In this document: one piece after another, positions 22,066 through 31,982 of the stretch
Layout of the letters: each line of letters starts with the position of its first letter
How positions within the stretch are numbered: position 1 is the first letter of the stretch
Assembly (NCBI GenBank): GCA_023213315.1
Contig: JAKCPI010006253.1
Location: 1 to 64,000, forward strand
Source of the DNA: Euborellia annulipes
Taxonomy: Eukaryota > Arthropoda > Insecta > Dermaptera > Anisolabididae
Direction of reading: 5' to 3'
DNA: 64,000 nucleotides
Translations under genes and position numbers: made by a program
The notes under the pieces: generated by a model
What the model was told of the DNA's origin: nothing
Database searches by the model: none
Seen by the model: the letters and a program-made list of their open reading frames with translations, nothing else

Positions 22066-23443
22066 ATCTGGTGTGACTGGCGCACAGCACACAACTCTTA
22101 CCCTTCGGTAAGAGAAAGCTTTGCACCGTGCTGGTCACACCAGATTTTTTGTGTCGAGATATATTTAGTTGCTCTTAGCACTTTAGTTCCAAACTTGACC
22201 ACGCGATGATTCAATGGTAGATGGCGCTGAGCTACGAATGCTTCCACAACAGTAAAGTGTAGGCTACTTCAAATAATTTCCACGAAAAATTTCACTGATA
22301 TACTTTTTAAAAAGCATCTAAAAAATAGTTGATTTTTGAATTTTAAACAAAATTACTTGGAGCGAATTTTGAGAAAATCGAAAAAAAAACTGAAAAAGTA
22401 CATCAGTAAAGTACTAGTACTTTTTGGCCGATTTTGTTTAAAAGCTTATTTACACGAGGTCGGGGGATGCATAACTTAAATACAAAATTTCAACTTCCTA
22501 GCTCATTTACTTCATGGTCAAAAATGTCCACACAGACCAATTTGCGGGACCCACTTTTTTGGACTGTTTTTGAACATGTATATCCATCAAAATCTCGATA
22601 TCGAATTTTTGACATGATCGCAATACTTATGCCCAGTTGCACCAACAAGTCTCAGATCTTGGCTTGGTCAAGTCCGTCTTGAACTCAAGTCTCAGCTTGA
22701 GATTTAAAACGTTGCACCAATGAATCTTCAAATGAACTTACACAAGCTGCCTTTAAGAAAAAACAACATCTGGCAACCTCGCATTTTTGTTACAAATTAG
22801 CCACTAGGAGGCACTGCAGGACAACAAAAAACATATTTGCTAACCAAAATCTGACCAAAATAAAAATAAATAAATAAATAATCAGCTTAATCTGTTTTAT
22901 CAAATTCTGTCAACAAAAAAATATTAACAAATTTTAATAAGTGAAGTATTTCTAGGTCCTCCCTCATTGGGGAATAAAAAAAGAGAAAAATTATAGCGAT
23001 TAAAAACAGTTTAAACTTTTACACACCGTCTATGCTTCAACAAATTTTATTTCTAATTTTTTATATATAATATAAATATACCTGGTCAATTTTTTAAAAA
23101 TTCTTGACAGGCAGGATGAAAATATAATTTTTTTTTAAATAATAACAATAAGATTGATTAATTTAAAAAAAAAATATATTCTAAGGGATTATATAGATAG
23201 TTTAATAGATAAAATGTCACAATTCTCCTTTTAGGTTACGAATTCAGGCTGAGAGGGACTTAAGTCGCCAAATTTGACTACTTGAGATGTAAGCTCAAAA
23301 TCAGGACTTAAGTTCGTATTAAATGTTGGTGCAACACTCTAAGTTCAAATGTAAGATGTAAGACGATCTTGAGACTTGAGATATGTTGGTGCAACTGGGC
23401 ATTACTCTCTCTATATATTTCATATATAGGGTAAGAGAAAGTA
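22066..23443 (+). mobile_element. Repeat A, copy 5, split by a Harbinger-like MITE
   Basis: Left hairpin AATCTGGTGTGACTGG, diverged middle, right end GGGTAAGAGAAAGTA. The MITE at 22630-23401 lies in the terminal hairpin region. Confidence 0.7.
22630..23401. mobile_element. Harbinger-like MITE, TTA target
   Basis: Terminal repeats TGCCCAGTTGCACCAACA and their perfect inverse. TTA lies at both flanks, and comparison with other A copies shows it as the target. Further inverted blocks follow inside (AGTCTCAGATCTTGG versus GATCTTGAGACTTGA). A TWA target of 3 bp is the PIF/Harbinger signature. There is no transposase. Confidence 0.75.
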
Positions 23444-23734
23444 AAAATAAAAAGAAATTCCACAAAGATGACTTTTATCTTCAATTATTGGAATGCAAGG
23501 AAGATCTTGATCTCTAAGATGAGGAAGTCTTTTTTTTTTTTAAACATCTTATATATCATCACCAACCTTCTTGTCGTCATCAATCAGTATCTTTGGATAA
23601 TAAACTTCAAGTAATAAAATCCAAAGGTTAGTTTTCTTGGAAATACGTATTAAATGTTTGGTGACTATGAAAATATTTTCAATTGTGTTTAGTCACACCA
23701 GATTTTATTCGCAATTGTTGATTAATAATAAAAA

Positions 23735-24415
23735 AATCTGGTGTGACTGGCGCACAACACACAACTTTCTCTTACCTTCGGTAATCGAAAGTTGTGTACT
23801 GTGCTTGTCACACCAGATTTTTTGTGTCGACATGTATTTAGTTCCCGGCAGTAGGGAATATTTGAATTCAGATGTAAAATTTATAAGTATGGGAAAATAT
23901 TTATATTTTGTTACCATGGCAACCATTTCTCCTATCTTTCCTATGAAGCACAAGAGTAAAGTGTGCTTCAAACAATTTTGAGGGCAAAACGAGAATATAC
24001 ATTTGAAAGAGCATCTAAAAAATAATTGATTTTTGAATTTTAATCAAAATCGTTAGAGCGAATTTTGAGAAAATCGAAAAAAACTGAGAAAGTACATCAG
24101 TAAAGTACTAGTACTCTTTGGCCGATTTTGATTAAAAGCTTATTTTTCCGGTCCCGGGGGGTGTTTAACTTAAATATAAAATTTCAACCTCCTAGCTCAA
24201 TTCCTTCATGCTTAAAATTGAACACACACACACACACCCACCCACACACCCACCCACACACCCACAGACAGACCATGTCGCGAAAACCACTTTTTTGGAT
24301 TCAGGGGACCTCAAAACGTGAAGATCCATCAAAATCTCGACATCGAATTTTTGACATGAATCCAATACTTTCTCTCTATATATATATTACATATATACAT
24401 AGGTAAGAGAAAGTA
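23735..24415 (+). mobile_element. Repeat A, copy 6 (clean full length)
   Basis: One of the best copies: AATCTGGTGTGAC hairpin, body, alternating CACA/CCCA tract, TATATATATTACATATAT and GGTAAGAGAAAGTA end. The frames 23637-23981 and 24128-24406 are repeat translations. Confidence 0.8.
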
Positions 24416-24775
24416 AAAAAAATAAATAAAACCCTCTTCCTTTAATCAAAATAAGGAAAGGAGTTAATAAAATCGTCCGCGTCTCGCGTTATTAACTTCC
24501 ATGTGCTCAATTGAAAAAAAAAAAAAAAACTGTTTCCTCGTTTGTCTTATAAAACAAACAATCTTTATTACTCATTGTATCTTCAATGCATTTCATATTA
24601 TTTAAACGTCTCTTTTCTAGGTTAATATTAATAATAATGAAAGTAATAATAATTTGCATTCAAAATTTATGTGTTAAAAAAAAAAATAAGACTACTTTGG
24701 AAACATTTTAGGTTATAAGATTTACAAAAAAAAATCTTAATGTGGGCGTGAGTGTAACTTTTTATATATTTTATA
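24416..24775. other. Unassigned AT-rich DNA
   Basis: No gene or family recognised. Confidence 0.3.
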
Positions 24776-24890
24776 TTTTAATTAGAAGAGGTTTTACTCA
24801 GACTACAAAAATTCTAGGTGGTCTTGAATATTTAATTTCTAAATTATTAGAATGAATTAAGTCAAAAGTGCTGAGGCGATAAATTTATTC

Positions 24891-24920
24891 GACCTTTCGG
24901 CATACAGCCATCTTCAGAGC
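24891..24920 (-). ncRNA. Hammerhead-like motif, R3 left arm
   Basis: Minus strand: CUGAAGA, U, stem II GGC/GCC with loop UGUAU, GAAAGGUC. The segment after GAAA is AGGU rather than ACGU, so dimer stem III is weakened. Confidence 0.45.
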
Positions 24921-25153
24921 ACTAAAAAATAACGAGATATATATACACATATATACAATAATTATAAAAGAATTCTAAAAAATACCTTTGAATAATTTAC
25001 ACCAAAATCAAAAACAGAGGAGATAAAATTGAAAAATTTAAAAAATGAATATTTAATAAAAACTTGATTTTGGTGTAAATTATTTAAAGGTATTTTTTAG
25101 AATTCTTTTATAATTATTGTATATATGTGTATATATATCTCGTTATTTTTAGT

Positions 25154-25184
25154 GCTCTGAAGATGGCTGTATGCCGAAAGGTCG
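25154..25184 (+). ncRNA. Hammerhead-like motif, R3 right arm
   Basis: Same sequence as the left-arm motif on the opposite strand: CUGAAGA, U, GGC UGUAU GCC, GAAAGGUC, then GAAUAAA. Confidence 0.45.
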
Positions 25185-25303
25185 AATAAATTTATCGCCT
25201 CAGCACTTTTGACTTAATTCATTCTAATAATTTAGAAATTAAATATTCAAGACCACCTAGAATTTTTGTAGTCTGAGTAAAACCTCTTCTAATTAAAATA
25301 TAA

Positions 25304-25700
25304 TAATATTACCAGACCACACCATCGTTAAGAGTAACTTTTTATTTTGCTTATACCTCTGGGATTATACGAATTATGATAAATTTCGTATTTATTTAAA
25401 AATTAACGCCCAAATAGTTCAGCACTCTTGCAAAAGATGGCAGGATAGTCTAGCAGCCGGCATTATCAGATCACTTATAAGCCTATATTTTTATGCTGTT
25501 ATAAATGATATAAGCAGTATAATAATATTTATAAATTATTCATTTCATCAAGCCACTCATGAAATTCATCGACAATTCGCAGATACAATTTTAGACATTT
25601 TTACATTTATTCTTATTATTCATAATATTGTTTTTATATTAATTGAATATTTGTTATAGCTGTAGTATTATGTTCAAGATAATAAGGAATAATTTCCAAA
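25304..25700. other. Fragment resembling family B, otherwise unassigned
   Basis: 25395-25560 (AGTTCAGCACTCTTGCAA, GATGGCAGG, TAGCCTATATTT-like block) matches the middle of family B at 960-1110 at lower identity. No gene. Confidence 0.45.
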
Positions 25701-25756
25701 GAAAAATGCAGCCAAATTTATTTCATTTGATTTTAATAAAAATTCTTAATCACTTG

Positions 25757-25795
25757 CTGACGTTTCGGTTCGGGTTTGAACCATCATCGAGGCTC
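25757..25795 (-). ncRNA. Hammerhead-like motif (single)
   Basis: Minus strand: UCGAUGA, U, stem II GGUUC/GAACC (5 perfect pairs), GAAACGUCAG. The first two core bases differ from CU. Downstream on the minus strand the sequence reaches TTTGGCTGC, an end shared with the motifs at 35095 and 55305. Confidence 0.5.
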
Positions 25796-25899
25796 TGATT
25801 TTGTCTTTATGTTTTTAAACAATACATTCAAACTATTATGGTAGTATAGATAGAGTAAATTAATATTATAATATAAAAAATAGTTGAATATAATCTCTG

Positions 25900-26080
25900 T
25901 TTTTATATTGTTTTCATATTGCTTTAATATTGTATTTATATTGTTTTGTTTTCATATTGTATTGATTTTGCTTTTGTTTTGTTTTGTTATTGTATTAATT
26001 TTGTTGTAATTTTTATGTATTTATTTTGTAGACGTTTTGGCCCAATAGCGCGTGGCTAAACGGGCGAAATAAAAAAAAAA
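25900..26080 (+). mobile_element. Possible LINE 3' UTR tail
   Basis: A T-rich stretch is followed by TTTTGGCCCAATAGCGCG, TGGCTAAACGGGCG, AAATA and a poly(A) run, the layout of a LINE 3' end. No coding sequence is attached, so this is a weak call. Confidence 0.3.
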
Positions 26081-26550
26081 AATTATCCATTATTAAAAAA
26101 TCAACGAAAGTCAAATATATTAGTGAGTCACATTCTTATTTAATGGGAAATTAGGAATAATCCTCACTATATCTATCTATCGATCTTCTATTTATATGAT
26201 TCGCTAATGTCCGTCTGTCTGTCTGCCTGTCACGCTCTGTTTGATCAACTTCCCGTTGGAATTTTGAAACGAAATTTTATATGCGTAAAGAGCACCTTCT
26301 AGGGATTATAGGAAAATTATTTTGGTCCCGAAATTTTTATAACTTTTTGAGTTAATAATTCCTAAAGTTACAATTTCTCCCATAGGAATTTTTTTTTAAG
26401 GTCTTTTTCGACAACTAAGGCCATTTAGACCCCCATCCCTATTTATTTCAAATGATTTGTAGTCAAATCAAATGAAATAATTGAGAAGGATGAATAAATC
26501 CAGAGCTCTGATATTCAGGCAATTTATTCGGATTAAATCCCTCCGCTATA

Positions 26551-26591
26551 GGTCAACGTTTCGGGGCTCAAACGGCTCCTTCTTCAGGAAC
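26551..26591 (-). ncRNA. Hammerhead-like motif, R4 left arm
   Basis: Minus strand: GUUC, CUGAAGA, A, stem II GGAGC/GCCCC (one mismatch), GAAACGUU, GACC. Stem I can form G-C and A-U pairs. Confidence 0.5.
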
Positions 26592-26708
26592 ATGCGGTGT
26601 CGATCATTCTTCGTTCGACACCATTGCCTTTTAGCACATGTTTTGTAGCGAAACTAACCACATCATTTATGACAAAATTGAGGGCTAATTGTTTTCTCGA
26701 CACCGCAT

Positions 26709-26749
26709 GGACCTGAAGAAGGAGCCGTTTGAGCCCCGAAACGTTTACC
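26709..26749 (+). ncRNA. Hammerhead-like motif, R4 right arm
   Basis: GGAC, CUGAAGA, A, GGAGC...GCCCC, GAAACGUU, UACC. Core boxes intact; stem I is weaker than in the left arm. GAATAAA follows at about 26774. Confidence 0.5.
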
Positions 26750-26874
26750 TATAGCGGAGGGATTTAATTCGAATAAATTGCCTGAATATCAGAGCTCTGG
26801 ATTTATTTATTCACCCTTCTCAATAATATCCATCAGGCTGCCTTTATCTTCATCACAAATGAAATAAATTTTTC

Positions 26875-27236
26875 TCGCTTGGGACGGGAAGCGAACCCGG
26901 GACTCCGGCGGAGAAGCTAGTGTCTCTTTTTTTTTTTTTAATATAAAAAACATTCACACTTTTTTCTCATTCACACTCACACTCACACACACATTCACAC
27001 AGTCTTTTCGGCAACTCTGGCCATTTAAGACTTTATACGATAACCGTTGTAATTAATATATGTATTTGGGGTTCAGGCATTTCTATTTAAGCCATCTGGT
27101 ATCCAAATGGCTTAAATAAAATCTTCGGACTGCCTGGGTCCGAACCCGCGACGTTTGGTATAGGAGGTAGACACGCTACATACTACGCCAAACTCGGGGG
27201 CTAGTGTCTTCTTTCTAATTGTAAGCCACGGCTCCC
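26875..27236 (-). mobile_element. Second tRNA-derived SINE, interrupted by S6
   Basis: With S6 removed, the minus strand reads GCCGTGGCTTACAATTAG (A-box-like), then ACTAGCTTCTCCGCCGG, and GGGTTCGCTTCCCGTCCC (B-box-like). It is a tRNA-like head different from the main SINE family. A relative may lie at 50450-50525. Confidence 0.5.
26926..27199 (-). mobile_element. tRNA-derived SINE, copy S6, with 10-bp TSD
   Basis: T-rich tail, CACACTCACACTCACAC tract, body, head ending CGCCAAACTCGGGG. GCTAGTGTCT lies on both sides (26916-26925 and 27200-27209). Confidence 0.85.
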
Positions 27237-27371
27237 GGGCAGTCCCATAGGAAATATATAGAGAAATATTTATGTATGCTTTGCATTTTGTGTATTCTAT
27301 GAATGTACAAATCTTCAAGCAGGCACTGAATTGGAATAGTAGTAATAATAATTTTCTTTTCATAATTAAGA

Positions 27372-27638
27372 GGCCCCCGGGTCTGGCGTAGTAGGTAGCG
27401 TGCCTACCTCCTATACCAAACGTCGCGGGTTCGGACCCAGGCAGTCCGATGATTTTATTTAAGCCATTTGGATACCAGATGGCTTAAATAGAAATGCCTG
27501 AACACCAAATTGATTTATTAATTACAACGGTTATCGTCAAAGTCTTATATGGCCTGAGTTGCCGAAAAGACTGCGTGAATGTGTGTGTGAGTGTGAATGA
27601 GAAAAAGTGTGAATGTTTAAAAAAAAAAAAAAAAAAAA
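27372..27638 (+). mobile_element. tRNA-derived SINE, copy S7, in repeat C
   Basis: Head GGTCTGGCGTAGTAGGTAGC, B-box-like GGGTTCGGACCCAGG, body and long A tail. ATAATTAAGA occurs at 27362-27371 and 27639-27648 as target duplication. Confidence 0.85.
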
Positions 27639-27735
27639 ATAATTAAGAAAAGGCGAGAGTCCGCCGGAGGCAGCCCGAGGCCCGAGCCTCCTGAGAGAAA
27701 GGAGGGGGGGGGGGAGTCCAGGGGCAAAGCCCCCC

Positions 27736-28255
27736 TATCTAGATGCGAAATCCGTTAAAGGCGGGTGGCACGTATTCTCATTAAGGCGAGGGTCCGCCGC
27801 AGGCTTGTTAATGAATGAAGTAATCCCATTATTATTTAATTCTCAACTCTGGTCAATGACCAGATATGAAAAGCAAATCTTCTCTAAATCACATATTGTT
27901 TTGATGCTCTTCCTTCCTCTTGGCTGAATGTGTTTGGTCGATCGCCAGATGGAATGTCACACATCGCCACACACTTCCGATGGCCTTACAAGGGAAGGCA
28001 GACGAGCGAGCCACGTGACATCCCTCGAGAGTGGATTAATATTTACAACTGGCAATCGGAGACATTTCAATTTATGAGACAATCTATCCTCACCCATAAT
28101 TCAAGAGAGTCCATCCTCAAGTTCCCAAGCGATTTGTGATGGTTAGCGTTGTTCTCATTGGAAATAGCCTTGAAAGCTCACTCAACTATGCATTATTATT
28201 GTATTCAAAGGAAAAATTTATTCTACTCTAGAATTAGTAAAAAAAAAAAATATTC
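27736..28255 (+). other. Unassigned; possible exon or conserved block at 27930-28139
   Basis: A GC-richer frame of 69 codons (starting MFGRSPDGMSHIATHF) ends at 28139. The composition is unlike its surroundings, but I recognise no domain and see no matching copy in the window. It may be part of a host gene or an old repeat. Confidence 0.25.
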
Positions 28256-28654
28256 TTTGCTTTTAACTTTCTCTTACGTTTGAATATATAGACCCTGTTA
28301 GGCAATAGTGTGTCAAGCGCCAAAAAATTTTAAGTCATCATACGAAAAATTGCATTTTTTTTTCAGTCTCGTACTTTACTGAAAAAAAAAATACAATTTT
28401 TAGTATGATGACTTAAAATTTTCGAAATAAAATATCATTTAGCAACTTCTAAAGTTTCTACGAGAAAGCTGAAAAAATTTCATAAAAAAGTTATACGTAA
28501 AAAATAAACCAAATTTCAAGAAAAAATTTTTTATAACCAAAAAAAAAATAGAAGCAATCGTCGGCACATCTTGAAATTAGGGGGGATAATTGTAGAATTA
28601 GTTGAAGTTTTTTTTTTTTTTTTTTTTTGAGTTAAAAAAAATAGGGTTTTTTCA
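28256..28654. repeat. AT-rich repeats with a hairpin
   Basis: Repeat A-like fragment ACTTTCTCTTAC at about 28267. The GACCCTGTTAGGCAATAGTG motif is shared with 8072. A 50-base hairpin at 28322-28425 (AATTTTAAGTCATCATA and inverse) surrounds CAGTCTCGTACTTTACTG. Confidence 0.45.
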
Positions 28655-28832
28655 AAAAAACTGAAATATTTCATATATCCGGGCTTCTGAAATAATTTTT
28701 GTATTTTTTTCTGAAAACTACATTAAAAAACAAAATTTTTATAGCCTTGCGGGGTTCTGAAATATCAATTTTAAAATAAGTTAAAGTTATTTGAAAAAAA
28801 AGAGCAGTTTTTTTTTCAAAAATCCATAACTT
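28655..28832 (+). repeat. Left direct repeat flanking repeat A copy 7
   Basis: AAACTGAAATATTTCATATA, CCGGGCTTCTGAAATAAT and the following bases to CAAAAATCCATAACTTT recur at 29883-30064 on the same strand. Repeat A copy 7 lies exactly between the two. Confidence 0.65.
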
Positions 28833-28834
28833 TT

Positions 28835-29880
28835 TTACTTTCTCTTACCTCTATATATATGTTAATATATAGAGAGAGAAAGTATTGGATTCATGTCAAA
28901 AATTCGATGTCGAGATTTTGATGGATCTTCACGTTTTGAGGTCCCCTGAATCCAAAAAAGTGGTTTTCGCGACATGGTCCGTCTGTCTGTGTGTGTGTGT
29001 GTGGGTGGGTGTGTGTGTGTGTGTGTGTGTGTTCAATTTTTAAGCATGAAGGAATTGAGCTAGGAGGATGAAATTTTATATTTAAGTTAAATACCCTCCC
29101 GGGACCGGAAAAATAAGCTTTTAATCAAAATTGGCCAAAGAGTACTAGTACTTTACTGATGTACTTTTTCAGTTTTTTTCGATTTTCTCAAAATTCGCTC
29201 CAATGATTTTGATTAAAATTCAAAAATCAATTATTTTTTAGATCAAATAAGATTTTCTTGGGCTTGGGATCACTCGTGTGAACGGCTGTTCACAAACCCA
29301 TCTCCACATCGGTCCAAGGCCTCTCTTGTGTATTTGCTACTACCACCAAGATCGCACCGACGGCGGCTCCAGGCAGGCTTACGCCCAGACCCTTCTACGC
29401 TCACCGCCGCGCCCCTCTCGTCAGGACTTGAAAATAAAAAAATAATAATAATTTTTCTATTCATCTTGTCACTGACGGTCGAGATAAGCCGACGCTCAGC
29501 GCCATCCATTTTCAGGGGCTAGTTGCTCGGCAAGGTGAGTTGTTCACACTCCTTAGCAGATTCCGACTTCCATGGCCACCGTCCATTATTTTTTTAGATG
29601 CTCTTTCAAATGTATATTCTCGTTTTGCCCTCAAAATTGTTTGAAGCACCACTTTACTCTTGTACTTCATAGGAAAGATAGGAGAAATGGTTGCCATGGT
29701 AACAAAATATAAATATTTTCCCATACTTATAAATTTTGACATCTGAATTCAAATATTCCGTACTGCTCGGGAACTAAATATATGTCGACACAAAAAATCT
29801 GGTGTGACAAGCACAGTACACAACTTTCAATTACCGAAGGTAAGAGAAAGTTGTGTGCTGCGCGCCAGTCACACCAGATT
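28835..29880 (-). mobile_element. Repeat A, copy 7, split by an rRNA fragment
   Basis: Right-end hairpin ACTTTCTCTTACC at 28838, GT microsatellite, body; the 28S fragment is inserted at 29244-29584, then the body continues to the left-end hairpin AATCTGGTGTGAC (minus strand) at 29880. Confidence 0.75.
29244..29584 (-). rRNA. 28S rRNA fragment, inserted pseudogene
   Basis: The minus strand reads GGTGGCCATGGAAGTCGGAA, TCTGCTAAGGAGTGTG, ACAACTCACC, CCTGAAAATGGATGGCGCT. Further on it has GCCTGGAGCCGCCGT, GATCTTGGTGGTAGTAGCAA and GTGAACAGCCGTT. These are conserved blocks of nuclear 28S rRNA in the order of the mature molecule, arthropod-like in the last block. The copy is diverged with indels and covers only part of the gene, so it is not functional. 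ATTATTTTTTAGAT occurs at 29230-29243 and, with one extra T, at 29585-29599. This target duplication shows insertion into repeat A, probably by LINE retroposition of an rRNA piece. Two open frames (29270-29509 minus, 29328-29522 plus) are therefore spurious. Confidence 0.9.
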
Positions 29881-29882
29881 TT

Positions 29883-30064
29883 TTTCAAAAAAACTGAAAT
29901 ATTTCATATATCCGGGCTTCTAAAATAATTTTTGTATTTTTTTTTTTTCTGAAAACTAGATTAAAAAACAAAATTTTTATAGCTTTGAGGGGGTTCGAAA
30001 TATCAATTATAAAATAAGTTATAGTTTTGAAAAAAAGAGCAGATTTTTCAAAAATCCATAACTT
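29883..30064 (+). repeat. Right direct repeat flanking repeat A copy 7
   Basis: Second copy of the 28655-28832 block, about 180 bases, same orientation, with small indels in T runs. Confidence 0.65.
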
Positions 30065-30107
30065 TAGTTCGGGTAAAAAAAATTTGAAAAAATTCTCAAA
30101 AATGTCT

Positions 30108-30510
30108 TTAAGGTGCGCGTCTCGAAAAGTCGTTAGAAAGCTTTGACTACCGAGTTCCTCTAGGCGGCAAGAGATGGCGTTAGTGTTCCCCATAGGAAAA
30201 CAAGGGACAAATTGCATTTCATTCTAGACTTTCCAGCTAATTAATTAAGGGCAAAAAATTAATTATTTTTTAACACAATGATTACTAATTTAATTATCTA
30301 CAACTTATAGAGCTCCTTTTTTTAAAATATCTTTTTTATTTAATGCGATTAATCTAAAAAAAAAATTTTTTTTCGAAAATCAAAAAAAGGGCTTCTTAAG
30401 TTGTAGATATTTTAAATAGCTTTTAATTTAAAAAAAATTTGAGGTCGATAGCTTCTAAATTGTGGCCGCTGGAAAGTCCCAAAATTAGCACCCCGAGACG
30501 CGCACCTTAA
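30108..30510 (+). mobile_element. MITE P1, copy e (full length)
   Basis: TTAAGGTGCGCGTCTCG at the left and the exact inverse at the right, body of about 400 bases. TTAA at both ends fits a piggyBac-like target, though it could be part of the inverted repeat. Confidence 0.8.
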
Positions 30511-30702
30511 GGGGTAGAAAAAAAGATAGAAAATTTTCAGCGAAATCCGCGAGGTTCAGGAAAAAAATTTGTCGATTTGGCATGGAATGACCCATATAAA
30601 TTGTTACATCTTGATTTCTAATATATCGGCGAAAACTAAATATATCTCGAAACAAAAAAATCTGGTGTGACAAGCACAGTACACAACTTTCGATTTCCAA
30701 AG
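30485..30702 (-). repeat. Short repeat A-like fragment
   Basis: 30600-30702 includes ATATATCTCG, AATCTGGTGTGACAAGCAC and GTACACAACTTTCG, a truncated left end of repeat A in reverse orientation. The 71-codon frame over it is not a gene. Confidence 0.55.
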
Positions 30703-30965
30703 GTGTCTTAAAAATTGATTAATTCTTGGGAGGTTTCGAATAAAGTACCACATTAGTTTGATCTATTTTGGTCCAATTGATGATCTATATGGCATCACAT
30801 GCCAAAAAAAAAAAAAATATTCCAATTATTTTAATGAAAACACAAAAAATGTAGATAATGGAATTGACATGATAGAGTGTAAGACTCTTCGTTGGGACCC
30901 CTGTGTCCCTTAGGCATTTACGCCAACCAAACATCTACAATAAATTAATATACACTTGAATCTTT

Positions 30966-31560
30966 TGATGCCCACGGAGCTTGGTGTAGTAGGTAGCGTG
31001 CCTACCTCTTATACCGATCGGCGCGGGTTCGGACCCCAGGCAGTCCGATGCTTTTATGTAAGCCATTTGGATACCAGATGCAGGGGCGGATTAAGAGGGG
31101 GAGGCGTGGCGATCGCCCCCCGAGAAGAAATTCTACAATGTTACGTAAAATCTTAGGCCTACTAATCTAAAGAGCATGTAAATCATTGTATTTTTTTTTT
31201 TTTTAATTATGATATTCCGGGCTTTAATTTTCATTTGAATTTGGTACCAATCAATTTAAATAAATAGAAAAGGGGTCTAAATGGCCATAGGTGCCCACAA
31301 ATGTCAATTTAAAGGTTATTAACAAAACGACAATAAAAAAAAAAAAAAAAAACCGCCCCCCCCGAGAAAATTGCATTAATCCGCCACTGATCAGATGGCA
31401 TTAAATAGCAAATGTCTTACCCACATAGATATATTCAGATATTGACGCATATCGTAAAAGTCTTATGTGGCCTAAGCTTTTACCGTATTTTTTTAAAGAC
31501 ATTGTGATGAATGTGATCGTGTGAGTGTAGAAGTGAATGAAATAAAACATAAAAAAAGCC
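30966..31560 (+). mobile_element. tRNA-derived SINE, copy S8, split by a hAT MITE
   Basis: Head GGAGCTTGGTGTAGTAGG, B-box-like GGGTTCGGACCCC, body to GGATACCAGATG at 31080. It resumes at 31390 with CAGATGGCATTAAATAG and ends in GTGAGTGTAGAAGTGAATG. Confidence 0.75.
31081..31389. mobile_element. hAT MITE with 8-bp TSD
   Basis: Termini CAGGGGCGGATTAA and the inverse of CAGTGGCGGATTAA. The flanks ACCAGATG and ATCAGATG differ at one base. The intact SINE body elsewhere confirms the empty site. Confidence 0.85.
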
Positions 31561-31576
31561 TTTTGAGGTCTGTCAG

Positions 31577-31982
31577 TTAAGGTGCGCGTCTCGAAAAGTC
31601 GTTAGAAAGCTTTTGACTACCGAGTTCCTCTAGGCGGCAAGAGATGGCGTTAGTGTTCCCCATAGGAAAACAAGGGACAAATTGCATTTCATTCTAGACT
31701 TTCCAGCTAATTAATTAAAGGCAAAAAATTAATTATTTTTTAACACAATGATTACTAATTTAATTATCTACAACTTATAGAGCTCCTTTTTTTAAAATAT
31801 CTTTTATTTAATGCGATTAATCTAAAAAAAAAATTTTTTTTTTTCGAAAATCAAAAAAAGGGCTTCTATACGTTGTAGATATTTTAAATAGCTTTAATTT
31901 AAAAAAAATTTGAGGTCGATAGCTTCTAAATTGTGGCCGCTGGAAAGTCCCAAAATTAGCACCCCCGAGACGCGCACCTTAA
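31577..31982 (+). mobile_element. MITE P1, copy f (full length)
   Basis: TTAAGGTGCGCGTCTCG and inverse at the ends, nearly identical to copy e. High identity indicates recent activity or local duplication. Confidence 0.8.

Larger units (their letters stand above)
24778..25303. mobile_element. Ribozyme palindrome R3 (526 bp)
   Basis: Almost perfectly symmetric about 25040. Outer arms TTATATTTTAATTAGAAGAG and inverse; each arm holds a hammerhead-like motif (24891-24920 minus, 25154-25184 plus) followed outward by CGAATAAATTTATCGCC. No clear target duplication. Confidence 0.65.
26481..26855. mobile_element. Ribozyme palindrome R4 with 12-bp TSD
   Basis: Inverted arms of about 110 bases (CAGAGCTCTGATATTCAGGC and inverse) carry outward motifs at 26551-26591 and 26709-26749. 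CAAATGAAATAA flanks both sides (26469-26480 and 26856-26867). The non-inverted extra at the right (ACCCTTCTCAATAATATCCA) recurs at 53867-53890, so it belongs to the element. Confidence 0.7.
26175..27735 (+). mobile_element. Helitron-like repeat C, copy 3, broken by insertions
   Basis: Start CTATTTATATGATTCGC, GTCCGTCTGTCTGTCTGCC, TTGATCAACTTCCCG at 26180-26395. The body resumes at 27235-27361, and the tail (AAGAAAAGGCGAGAGTCC, CGAGGC) follows SINE S7 at 27639-27735. Between lie a ribozyme palindrome, a tRNA-like SINE and SINE S6. Confidence 0.5.

Noticed and set aside
23637..24406. ORFs over repeat A, including His/Thr-rich runs
   Set aside because: They recur with every repeat A copy in both orientations. 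The HTHTHP runs are CA/CCCA microsatellites and hairpin arms read on both strands.
29270..29522. ORFs on both strands in a GC-rich block, with an AAG/GTGAGT donor-like site
   Set aside because: The block is a 28S rRNA fragment, so the frames and the donor-like sequence are coincidental.
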